DNA of 64,000 nt. It comes from Epiperipatus broadwayi. Lineage: Eukaryota > Onychophora > Udeonychophora > Euonychophora > Peripatidae. The position numbers and the translations under genes were made by a program. The DNA lies in contig JAQFVV010000255.1 in the NCBI GenBank assembly GCA_028023455.1, forward strand, positions 1,393,699 to 1,457,698, written 5' to 3'. The notes beneath the pieces are model-generated. The model was given only the letters and a program-made list of their open reading frames with translations, ran no database searches and was not told where the DNA came from. Position 1 is the first letter of the stretch, and each line of letters begins with the position of its first letter. Of this stretch, positions 23,313-34,500 are shown piece by piece.

Positions 23313-23454
23313 GTCAGGAACCCCCCCCCCCAACCATGGTTTCGTGCTTTGGCACTCCTCAGAGAGGTGTCAGGGTGTCTGAACCTACCTTGACACCTCT
23401 CTGAGGAGCACCAAAGCATGAAACCATGGTCAGGGGTTTGGGGGGGTTCTTGAC
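23313..23454. repeat. G/C-rich inverted repeat (hairpin of about 60-bp arms)
   Basis: GGTCAGGAACCCCCCC at the left is answered by GGGGGGGTTCTTGAC at the right. Between them CCATGGTTTCGTGCTTTGGC and CTCCTCAGAGAGGTGTCA pair almost perfectly with their inverses around a centre near 23380-23390. This is the most G/C-rich object in an otherwise AT-rich region. It lies 240-380 bp beyond the stop codon of the NPAT-like gene, on the same transcript if the 3' UTR extends that far. Confidence 0.85.
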
Positions 23455-23692
23455 AGAGATATTTTAAGTGCTGGCTCTGGCTAAGCATTTATCATAAAGC
23501 TTGTAGAGGAATGGGCAATCCTCATTGTTTATAACTTACAAGCTTAAGAGATAGGGTCATGTGATCTATGACTCTTATTTTGAAAACTTATTCTTGAAAA
23601 TTTTTAAATATTTGTGGTATCTCAATTAATGTAATCAATTACAATTTACTTTTATACTTTTAAAATAATCTTACCTTTTTTTTTCCTTTTTC

Positions 23693-23755
23693 TTAATCTC
23701 CATATAATTGTGCAAGAAATTTATCAACATTCATTTTGGATAACATTTCCTGACT
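23693..23755 (-). CDS. NPAT: NPAT-like gene, terminal coding exon
   Basis: After a minus-strand acceptor CTTTTATTTTAG the exon reads SQEMLSKMNVDKFLAQLYGD and stops at 23693-23695. The upstream exon at 26088-26692 ends on a codon boundary, and this exon starts on one. From memory, vertebrate NPAT ends in ..MDVDKFLLSLHYDE, so the spacing, the VDKFL core and the closeness of the stop agree well. The function of this short tail is not known to me. A donor-like AAG/GTAAGA follows the stop and could allow a spliced 3' UTR; otherwise the UTR simply runs on. Naming confidence is high for the family, moderate for one-to-one orthology. Confidence 0.8.
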   Translation of the reverse strand, partial: SQEMLSKMNVDKFLAQLYGD

Positions 23756-23944
23756 CTAAAATAAAAGAAAATTAATTAAAGACTCATTATGACTTTTATA
23801 TCTATCTGGTTAAAGTTGTTTAAATTACTTAGAACTCTAACAATATATTGAATATTGAAACTTGCACATTGTACTATAACCAGTAAAAGTTTTTTTTTTT
23901 TATCTTAGAGATATAACAGTTTGTTCCAAAAGTTCATCAAGCAT

Positions 23945-24190
23945 TGATGGCCGAGTGTTTAGCACAGCTGCCTTACAAGCAGTTGTCCCGGGGTTCGTCT
24001 ACGACACATGAAAAAAAAAGTAAAACGATAAACTATCGCAAAAGCATTTAACAAGTGACAGCAATAATAAACTTCTACAACATTTAGCAGCTGATAAAAA
24101 TAAAATTTCTGTAGGCAAGGACTGACTCCCAGTTTAGCGAATAAGCAGAGTTGCATGGCAACACCAGCACATAAGTGCCAAATTGACAAA
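23945..24190 (+). repeat. tRNA-derived SINE in the last NPAT intron
   Basis: The first 65 bp form a tRNA-like head. GGCCGAGTGTTTAGCACAG resembles a D-arm/A box, CTGC-CTTACAA-GCAG gives an anticodon stem-loop (TAC), and CCGGGGTTCGTCTACG resembles a T-arm/B box. An A run follows, and then an unrelated body of about 180 bp with AGGCAAGGACTGACTCCCAG. A degenerate T-arm and the attached body argue for a SINE over a functional tRNA gene. Confidence 0.7.
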
Positions 24191-24199
24191 ATACAGAAC

Positions 24200-25600
24200 A
24201 ATAAATTTTTGCATCAAATATTTAATATCTTTATATCAAAATCACATATATAAATAGAAATCAAATACAATGCCAGTAATAGATTCTATTTTCTCTACTC
24301 CAGACCTTAATTATAAGCTTAAGTAATCACAACATGATAATGGCAACAAATCTCTTAAGCTTACAATAGGTAGCTCTATAGTAGAGTAAATATAAGATTA
24401 CTACTGCTAATGCAATATAGAATGTATGCTTGAAAAGTCCCTAATCGACTGCAATACATAATAAATCTAATTAATATCAACCTGTTATTTTTTGATTTTC
24501 AAAACATTAATTAATTCATAATAACATATCCCTCTCTTAATTAATCTCTCAATTTCGAACAAATAAATCATCTAGCTACTCTTGTTCATCATCTTAATGT
24601 TTTATAAACTTTTTCTTACAACCCATTATTAGTTAGTTGGCAAAAATGCACCAAGACGTTCTAGTCTCTATTCTATTCCTTAAATACTTGTAATGATTTT
24701 CCTCAAAATACTCTCTAAATTATGTAAAAGTAATTATAAATCTCATCTTTTGATATTCATTATTTATCCTTTCAGACTTTGGGCTTAACAATAATTTTTA
24801 TGAATTGCAATTAAGTGTTAGCTATGTAACACAAGGAGAAATGCAAAGTAAGAGTTTGAACCCGTTCTACTTCGGTTTTATTTTCTTTCATGGTAAATTG
24901 TATCTTTTTAAGCAATTAATAACAAAAATATACACATCTAAAACATTGATATTTTTTTATAAATAAATCTGTATTTATTGTAACTAAAAGAATTTGTTAT
25001 CAATTCTTAAAACATCATTGGGATTAACAATTTTTATATCCAGGATATATATTTGTTGTGATTTTAAATCTAATAATTTTTTTTATATGATTCACATCAA
25101 TATTTATCAAGTAAGTATTCTCAAACAGAACAGGCATATCTTAATTATTTTGTAAAGCCAGAATTATTTTATAATTTTTTAATTATTCTTTTATAACTCT
25201 TATTAATTGGAAAAATTATAAAACCCAATTCTAAAATTAAAGTTTACCAAACTATATTTTTCCCATTACATATTTCCATGAAAAACCTTTAATATAATCT
25301 ATTTCCATTCTTAGCCCGACATTAGAGGTATTTCTTAAGACTGAAATTAGGGAAAGAAATACTGGCAGAATTTTAAATTATGTATAACAAGTATACATTT
25401 TAAACTGAATATCAATTGAAAATCTAAAAATTCAACAGCCCCCCCCCCCCCCAATACTTGGTAATACATAAAAAAAGAAATTCAAAATTAATCTTCTTTT
25501 TTTTTTTTTTAGATTAAAGAATTATTTATTTTGTATAATTTATATAACAAAGTTTTACAATATTGTAAACACAAGAAACCAGAATTAAATATATCAATCA
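24200..25600. other. AT-rich intron sequence
   Basis: Part of the intron between the last two NPAT-like exons. Homopolymer runs are present (C at 25439-25452, T at 25498-25512). No gene or repeat family was recognised. Confidence 0.45.
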
Positions 25601-25616
25601 ATAAAAACTACAATAT

Positions 25617-25995
25617 ATATAAAAGGCATATTTTGCGGTTTCATCCGTGTTAAAATATTTTAAATATTGATGTACCGATGTTTCGACTTGGTGACACAAA
25701 TCATCCACTGGTTGATAAAAGGTAAATATTTCCTTCCCGTAGAGGTTAATAATGTTGATATGAAGACTTTCACGGGTTGCATATATAAAAGGCATATTTT
25801 GCGGGTTCATCTGTGTTAAAATATTTTAAATATTGATGTACCGACGTTTCGACTTGGTCACACAAGTCATCCACTGGGTGATAAAAGGTAAATATTTCCT
25901 CCCCATAGAGGTTAATAATGTTGATATGAATACTTTCACAGGTTGCATATGCCTTTTATATATGCAACTCGTGAAAGTCTTCGTATCAACATATA
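25617..25995. repeat. 166-bp tandem repeat (two units) with an inverted partial unit
   Basis: Units start with AAAAGGCATATTTTGCGG at 25621 and 25787, a period of 166 bp. Both include TGATGTACCG..GTTTCGACTTGGT and CATCCACTGG.TGATAAAAGG. The end of the second unit is followed by a short inverse (GCATATGCCTTTTATATATG, then ACTCGTGAAAGTCTTCGTAT), so a small hairpin closes the array. Short frames across it are repeat artefacts. Confidence 0.8.
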
Positions 25996-26087
25996 TATAT
26001 ACATATATTTGATAAATAATATATATATCTAAGGGTATATTTATAAATTACATGCATATATATAAAGATAAACTGTATAATACTTAC

Positions 26088-26692
26088 TTTCATCTTTCTT
26101 TTTCTTTTTTTGTTCCCTTCAGCATCTGAATAAGGTGATTCTCCAAAAGGTTGCATTTCAGGACTAATGCTAGAGTCTGTTATGCTTCCAGGAGGTGTTT
26201 CCTGGTCACATACTAGGATATCTTTTTTAATTATATTTGCATGAGGCAAACGTTCCTGATTTTTCTCAACTGCAACTGTGTCATTTGATCCTGCTTTATA
26301 ATTCCCATCTGAAATCAACCTTTTTTTTGAAGTTAAATGAGGATTCGTTTTTTTCATTTCTACAGGAAAGTCTGAACTGCATTGCAGCTTGGATAAGTTT
26401 ACTATCGGTAAGGACTGATCACTTATTTGAGTATCTTTACCTTCTTGAGATGCTTGAACATCAAAATTTAGAACACGAACATGAGTTTGCTTATCTGATG
26501 GTACTATGGAAAAACTTTTTTTCAAAAGTGATGGTTTTTTAATCAAATCTGACTGCTTTATTTCTTCATCACTAATAGATTTTGCATTTTGAATAGTAAA
26601 ACTTTTACTTAAAGATTCTATTTTTCCTTTACCAAAAATATAAGATAACCCAGAACTTTTTACTTCTAGTGATGTTCCTCCCAAAGAGTCCT
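26088..26692 (-). CDS. NPAT: NPAT-like gene, penultimate coding exon
   Basis: The exon of 605 bp is bounded by TTTTTTCACAG and a consensus donor AAA/GTAAGT. It adds two bases to the codon begun by the exon at 45149-45415 and then reads 201 codons without a stop. The protein is polar, Ser/Lys-rich and without hydrophobic segments, as expected for a disordered nuclear protein. Landmarks in order are HVRVLNFD near residue 70 (compare HRRVLCFD in vertebrate NPAT, from memory), a QETPPGSITDSSISPE..SPYSDAEG segment near 165-190 (proline-directed sites resembling the TPDL..ASETGSE region of NPAT), and a basic KKRKRK nuclear-localisation-like cluster at the end. NPAT acts in histone locus bodies to activate replication-dependent histone genes under cyclin E/CDK2. 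Confidence 0.82.
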
Positions 26693-28629
26693 CTGTGAAA
26701 AAAGTAAGGAAATTATCAAAACATTAAAATTGCATACATATAAATGCCTATTTATTCAATATTTAGTTTTAAATTACAGATTAAAATCAGTAGGTAAGAA
26801 TTCATTAACATAAAAAAAAAGGCAGTATAATGAAAATAATAGTAGTTTTGCTATACTTATTTTATGATGTATTTACTTATTTTTAGTTTAGTTATCAGCA
26901 ACGATTGGAGAAAATAAATGATAGATATAGAAAAACAAAAAAAAACAAATTTTTTTTACAAAATTAAAAATAAAAACTATTTAAATTACTCATTGTTATT
27001 CTATAAATGTAATGTACAACTTAATTATTATCTTTAAATGTCACTTAGATATTATAATTCAGAAGATTTAATACTTATTAATTAGAAAATGTGTATGTAT
27101 GTTATACATAATATAATATATAACGGGCTAATCAATCAAGATGAGTACGTATAGGTTGTTGAATAGTGCATCTGGTGGCAGATTCCCTTCATGAAGAGAT
27201 GAACTCATACTTGCTTATATAAACATTATGCCACTTATATAATTTATACTTATATTAAAGCCTGACATGGTGAACATTTATAAATCAAAATGCTTTGAAA
27301 CTATTGTATGATAGGCATGATCATCATCATCATAATGAGTGCCACCAAACTGTGTACAGAATTATAACAGTGTTAATAAAAGATGAAATATTAAAGCCTC
27401 CCTTTCCATTACACGAATATATAACTTTGAACATTTATATAATTTTATTATCAAAGCATAATAAAATACATCCAATTCTAAATATAAAATATAGCAAATC
27501 AATAAACAAATTTATCTTTCCAACAATCTCCAATTTCTCCCATAAGGAAATGATATATTTCACTACATCACTAGATCTATGGCAAGCCTGAGTTCTTAAA
27601 TACTTAATGATTAATTTTTTTATATATATAATTAGGATGAATTTGAATTAAGAATCTTAATGACACAAACTTATTTTTTATAACAAATAAATTTTATTAA
27701 CAACAATATAATAAAATTAAATAAATAAAATAATAAAATTTCCAATGTATGAGTATTTTCAGAAGCTGTCTAATTAATGCAGACATTAATGTGATAATAT
27801 ATCAGTTTTAAACATGCTTTTCTCGATTATCGTTATTCTATTACTATTGATAAGATTTTGGGTGATTCAACATTATTCCTAGTTCTGCTTGCTTAAGTGA
27901 TATTTAACAATATGTAAAAATATTTTATTATTATAGATATAACCTCAATCAGTCCATAGGTGTAAACTTTTTCAAGGTATCAATTGAATTGCGCTATTGG
28001 AATAATTTAACATCAGGCAATATATTCTGCACCAAGACATATTTGTATGGTTCATATAGACATGTGCAAGCCAAACTTATACAATAAATATTATTTTATA
28101 TATATATAAAATAATCCACTAGAATAAAACTACAAAATTTTAAAAAATGCCTATATAAAATTGAAGACTAATATCCTTTGCTATAGCCAGCTTCGGCGTA
28201 TTCTGCCATCTTAAGTAGCAATATGTTAATATTTAAATATTATTAAACTCTCACACCAGTGACGCTCCCACGTGAATTACTTACTTTCCATAAATTGTGA
28301 ATATTAACACAATTACACTGTTTATTCAATACATTATCTGTACTATTTATAAAATAGGACTCCTTAATTTTTCTTTTCTTCAAATCATTTTCCATATGCA
28401 AAATAAAAACTCTATATATCTACTGGTCTGCACACCTTTCAATTTTGCAGGCTCAATATAAATATAGCAATAAGTCAATGAAAATATCTTTATTATAAAT
28501 AAATAATTGAGAACTGATTAAATAATAAGGAATGGTTCCTCATTTGACAATAAGTAGCCATTCTTCTATATAACGTTAGCAAATACATATAATAACAGAT
28601 TGGATATGACAGGGCTATAATAGTGTGAT

Positions 28630-28925
28630 TGTGTTTAATTATGCCCTGCAAATTGCGGCATCATATGTGTGTATGCTAACCTCTGTTGTAGGCCCAACGA
28701 TTTGGGCTGCATTTGTAATAGATCGAAAGTGTGCAATGGAAAATAATAACTCCAATATAGCCTGAATAAAAATATAGCCCAGTTGTTGGTCGCCCTATGT
28801 AACAGAATAAAATGAGCCCTGAAGTTGGACATCATTTGTAACTGAATAAAATATAAATCAAAGAAAATAATACTAATTTTATAATGCCCATGAATAATAG
28901 CATCGTTCATAACAGAATAAATATA
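28630..28925. repeat. Degenerate short tandem repeats
   Basis: Phrases like TTTGTAACTGAATAAAATAT, TATGTAACAGAATAAAATGA and TCATAACAGAATAAATA recur at roughly 55-70 bp spacing, each preceded by a GCCC..GTTG-like segment. The minus-strand frame here is produced by the repeat. Copies have diverged strongly. Confidence 0.5.
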
Positions 28926-29839
28926 GTATATTAAGCTAAATGAATGCTAATCAATAAATAATAATTCAGCATTTAAAATAATCCTTTATCTAATCTCGTA
29001 TCCACCGTTAACTATATTAAAACAAAATAGCGATGATGATCTGTATTATAACACCATGGGTTCAAATACCATTTTGAATAAATAGAAAACAAACAAAATT
29101 ATCATTTCAAATACCCCAAATATAAACTTTAAATTAAAATAAATTAAAATAAAGCAATTAAATCAAATATCATTGTCTCAAAACCATGATATATGCTTAA
29201 GATAGATTTCACTTACAATCGAATAAAACTAATAATAAATCATTAAACAATTAAACTCTAATATACCTAACTAATCAAACATTGCTTATAATAATATAAA
29301 CTTATACTAAAATTTAACATAATATATCTAAATAAAATAGTTCATGAATGATTGAGATAACTTTAATCTTACCTATAAACTTACAATATCTATAATATTT
29401 AAATAAATATACAACCCAATAATTAATTTTAAATCCCAAGTAAATGAAATAATAAATTATACTAACTCAGCCATGCTATACTTATATTGATTTTACTCTT
29501 ATTAATTAATTTAGTTATAATAAAATGAAATACTGAAGTAATGTCAATGAACTTATTAGATAATCTTAAATGTATAATATCCAATCATACCAATATATAA
29601 AAGAAACAATAGATGTCTATTGAATATTTATTCAATGTAATTATCAATTTATTTTTAATTTCATGAGTTAGACTAGTAAAATTCTATATTATAACAATCA
29701 AGACATATAATATAATCACTAGTATTTACTATAATCAAATATGAATATTAAAATTTAATATTTAAATGGATTTACGATTTACATCAATTTAATTTAAATA
29801 TAATCAAAACAAACTCTCCTGATTCATAATGAATATAAT

Positions 29840-30090
29840 GTTTATATTTCATTCAGACTGATATATGTGGCATATATAATTTATACTAGTGCAGATGTAT
29901 TTGGTTTACATAATCTTTTATGATTTATTCCATTTAAAGACCTTTTTATTATAAACATATAAGTATTTGGGATTTATTTTGATACAGACATAACGTGTGT
30001 CTAAAATATAAGTATTCATGAGTTATTCCAATACAAACATATTTTGCAGATCAGATGTAAGTATTTATTCTTCATTTTACTTCAGAGGTA
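29840..30090. repeat. Minisatellite, left part
   Basis: Degenerate units of about 50-60 bp carry TATAAGTATTTGGGATTTAT or similar, followed by ACAAACATATTTTG-like sequence. The array is cut by the element at 30091-31286 and resumes to its right with the same phrases. Confidence 0.65.
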
Positions 30091-31286
30091 CACCTGGGTC
30101 TCGTTTTATGCGGTAGATAGGTTCCTCAGAAAACACGCACAAAAATAGACTTACCTTACCTTGAAAAATGGGGGATACGTACTGTAATTTTCCAAAAATC
30201 GCATAAAAAAAAATAAAGTAAAATATGACTAATAAAAAATTTCATATTTGAAAAAAATTGATACAAGACAAACTTTTTTTACTTTTTTTGTTAACTAGAG
30301 TATTTAATTTTATTCAAAACAATATATTTTTATGCGTAATTTACATTTTTTTCATACATGTGATGTACTATAGCTTCTCCTTAAACGAAGTCAAGAGGAA
30401 ATACAAACTAAAACGTTTTCCAATCGCTGTTGATCCTTCCATTTCGCTAAGCGATCTAAAATTAATATTTTTGTTTCCAAAGAAATTCATTTTCTTGGGT
30501 GTTTTTTCTTCTCCATTAGAATAAACTAAAAGTTTAAAATAAAAATACGAACTTTAGACTTACGATAATAAAAAGACATTGACTAACCACTGTTGAGCAA
30601 AATGTAATTAAAACTAACAAAAATTAAATTCTTATTTTTGTCTGTAATTTTTTAATTTTCAATTCCGTTTAAAAATCAAATTTCATCACTTCGAATCACA
30701 TTAATTTAAGATCACGTTACGTAATTTTTAAATTGTTAATTACAATTAAAAATCAGATTTTAATTGTCAAATTTAATTGTGTCCACTGCTGTTACTCCCC
30801 TTTTAAAAATAAACTTGCGGACACTAAATGATTAATTGATTACGTACTCTTTTTATAAAAAGAGAACGTGATTTAAAATGCAAAAATAACAACATACATA
30901 GTGTAGGCATCTATAACATTTGAACAGATTTACATTATAATCTTGTAAAATTTAATGTGGGTATATAAAATGGGGAAATCCTGATTTTAAGTGAATTATG
31001 AACTTCTTTATTGCATAAATCTATTACAGTACTATTATAAAGTGCTTAAAATATTAAAATTATTAGATAGAAGTTGAACTCCGATAATGCGCTATTACTT
31101 TAAATATGACGTGAGTGCGCGAAATTTATAATATTTAAAGTAATAGCGCATTATCGGTGCTCCACTTCTGATCTAATAACTTTTATCGCATAAAAGAAAA
31201 CCGCATACAAAGATATTAAGAAGAAACATGAATCGCATAACTTCAAAATCGCATTAAATAAATCTGCATAAAACGAGACCCGGGTG
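30091..31286. mobile_element. Tc1/mariner-like (Tigger/pogo-like) non-autonomous element
   Basis: The terminal inverted repeats CACCTGGGTCTCGTTTTATG at the left and CATAAAACGAGACCCGGGTG at the right are flanked by TA on both sides (30089-30090 and 31287-31288). That is the target duplication of the Tc1/mariner superfamily. The TIR and the following GGTTCCTCAGAAAACACGCA resemble Tigger/pogo-type ends. No transposase is present; the interior has only a short frame at 30258-30524 and the palindrome at 31057-31185. It is inserted into a minisatellite. Confidence 0.82.
31057..31185. repeat. Perfect-looking hairpin with 50-bp arms inside the Tc1/mariner-like element
   Basis: The left arm reads TTATTAGAT..GAAGT and then CCGATAATGCGCTATTACTT up to about 31107. 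The right arm is its inverse from about 31131 to 31185. A centre of about 23 bp includes GACGTGAGTGCGCGAAATTT. It may be a small nested fold-back element or part of the internal structure of the host transposon. Confidence 0.8.
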
Positions 31287-31289
31287 TAT

Positions 31290-31530
31290 ACGCATATAAA
31301 AAGATAATCATTTATGATTTATTTCAAGAAAAATGTATTTTGATTATAAACATATAAGTATTAATTCTTTATCCACACAGACGTATTTGGTATATAAAAT
31401 GTATAAGCATTTAGGATTTATCGTCACAAAAATGTATTTTCATATAAAACTATAATCATTTATGATTTATTTTTAAGAAAGACTTTTTTTGATTATAAAC
31501 ACATATAAGTATTTAATATTTCATAAAATT
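31290..31530. repeat. Minisatellite, right part
   Basis: Units such as TAATCATTTATGATTTATTT and AAGAAAAATGTATTTTGATT continue the array interrupted at 30090. There are four to five degenerate copies of about 55 bp. Removing the transposon and one TA restores a continuous array. Confidence 0.65.
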
Positions 31531-34500
31531 GTTACCTTCATTTTTATCCGGTTGTTCATCCACTACAGGTTACTATTGCATTTCAAAAAGGGGTTGGTTT
31601 ATTTAAGCTGAATGGCATTATTTAATTTCCATTGGTGTTCACCCAGGTATGCTTGGAGGTTCATGACGATGGACAGAGAGAAAGCTATTACTGACTTAGC
31701 CTGTCATCTTTATAATTTCCATATTAATATTTTTCTTTTCAACATCCAACAACTGTAGGGTTCATACTTAGTAAAAAAAACTAGATTTCTCAGCTGGGAT
31801 GAGCAGTGTGGCTGTAAATATAATATTCCAAAGGTGACTCTGCACTAAAATCCGTTGGCAACTAAACAGCTAAGCAACACTTAGATAAAACTCTAGAAAT
31901 TTTTTTTTTTAATTTCAAACTCCACTATTTATATCCTGATCAATTCACTGGGCTAATTCAGCAGGACTCCCACTGTATCTGATTTGTCACACAGCTTTCA
32001 TTTAAGCCCGAGTGCTTTTCTCTTCTTGATTGGATCGTTAGTTTTAGCGGGACAGATCGTAATTATGTAGATTAAGCCATGTTTTCCAATTTGATAAATT
32101 TGCCTCAAGCGATTATTACACTTTGTACAACAACATCGTTTCAAAAATTAAAAATATAATATTTTAATAAATGCCAGCTTTAAATACTCGAAGAAGTATT
32201 TATTTCATGATTTAAAAATTATAAAAATCAATATTGAAGATTTATCTTTTTTCTCAATTCTTTTAACTCTTAATTATTATAGAAAATAATGATTTTCTTT
32301 TAAATTTAAACATTTTGCTTTTTTTTTTAAAAAAATAAGATTATAGAAAAGTTGGTTTCATTCATATACTACTGTTTTCCTTCAATCAATCACTTTAGGT
32401 GGAAGGGGAAAATAAGCCTTAAAATATATACGTGAAACAGTGTCTGTTTCAATATATATATATATCAATAACAATAGTAAATATAAACAACCCTGAGTGA
32501 TAGTTTTTAAAAACCGTATTTCCAGAATAGCATCATAGTTCTGATGAATATATCAAATCACAATCTAGTATTATATCATTGTTCCAAAGAAGATATAAAT
32601 ATTCAACCATATTTTATCAGTTCTAATATTTTGTAAATATATCCAAATTATCCTTTCAAATAATTATTATTGGTTTATGTGACATTAACACTAGTTTCTA
32701 TCAATGATACTGAGAAATATCCTTTCCTGAGCAAATATTTACCTCAAAATATTACAAATAAATAGATGATAGCTTTATCTAGAATGATATAATGGAAAAT
32801 TAAACCGATTCATACTTTAGAAAAAAATGATTAATCGATCTAATAAAATTACACTGAAACAATATGATTTTTGTACACATTCTGACATTGCTATCATTTG
32901 TACTGTTATCAAAATATAGATGACATCCATTTCAAAGAATAAAAATATACAGATAGATTCATAATGCAGTGAAACATTTTCAATTATTTTTCATTTTTAT
33001 AAATTGTTGCTCCTCATAAATCTTCGACAAGCTACCCAGTTAATTGGCAGATAATATTGGTTTTCACCTTACATTTTTATCTAGTTAACTATATACTTTT
33101 AAAATAAATAAGAGAATCTGGTAAAAAAAATTAGATGTGCTTCTATTGAAACTAAAACAGAAGAGTTTTCTCTATTCAGTTCTATTTATAACTTTTCCAT
33201 TTACATCACAGACAACTATAATAACACTCTAAGTTAACTCTGGTCAATCTTAAGCAGCATCTCTCTAATAAAATTGTATTGTACAACAAATAAACATAAA
33301 TATTTTTAGAATTATTATATACAAGAAAAATTTATGTTTCATAATATATTATACTGAAAATATATTTTTCATACATATCTTCCCAATATAATATTACCCA
33401 AATAAAAAGGATATATTCAAAATATTAAATATTTAGTAATATTGTTTATAATTTACTATAGTGAATGCAGTAACATATATATATATATTGTGCCCTTTTG
33501 TATGGGTCTCCATAAATTATTGTATCCATTTATTTAAAAAATTTTAAATTTGAGATATATTTAACTATATGATGTGATTTTTGTTTATAACAATCTTTTT
33601 AAAAGTGTAATTAAAGTAATTCATGAGTATTTGATATGTGAAAATTGTGCTGATGTTTGAGAGAGACATTTCAAGGGGAATGATAATAGTATATGGTTGG
33701 GAAAACTGGCCATAAGCAATACTGCATTAATAAATTTAATAAATAAATGTTTAAAGTTAAAGTTTTAAAAGACAAGTTAAAATTAAATGCCTATATTTAT
33801 TGTTGATAAAAATTAATATTTAATAAATGAATATAAATATTTTAATCATTAGTATTACATGATAGAAGATTAATATTTGATTTTAATAATATCGAATTAT
33901 TATTTTAAAAAAAAAACTGTTATAAGATATTATTTATTTTAAAAATATTTATTTTTAAAAAATGTATTGTTAGTTTATTTTTAGATTATTACAAGCGTTT
34001 GTAGCTTTGTTGTAAAAAAAACAGATGTTAATTAAATGCGTACACACATGCTTGGGAGTATTTTAGTAAAGTTGCAAAGCTATTTTAAAAATTCTGTTAT
34101 AAAATTTATAAATATTATTTTGGCTATCATGAAATAAAAATAAAGATAATTAATGTGAAATATTAAATCTGATTTTTAAAATACTGCTTAAGAACATAAC
34201 GAATAAAAATAGACTTAGTTTGTTTATAAAAATAATTTTATAAAAGTTAAAAATGAAATTAAGTAAGAAAGTATATTTTAAAAAAATGTTTAATGGATTT
34301 AAATAAACGATGAATATTAATGTAAGAATTTAATAATGTGATAAATAATAAATATTAAATAAGTCATTATTTATTTTTAATTCTGTCTTGTTGGTGAAAT
34401 ATGTAAATAAGCTAGCAAGTCAATTGTTTAATTCACCAATCAAGTGGGAGTTTTCTTCCGGTATAAAACCAAGGTTCAATTGTTAGGAGGTGACTTGTGA

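Noticed and set aside
26237-26542. Plus-strand frame of about 100 codons
   Set aside because: It is antisense to the NPAT-like exon 26088-26692 and has no motif of its own.
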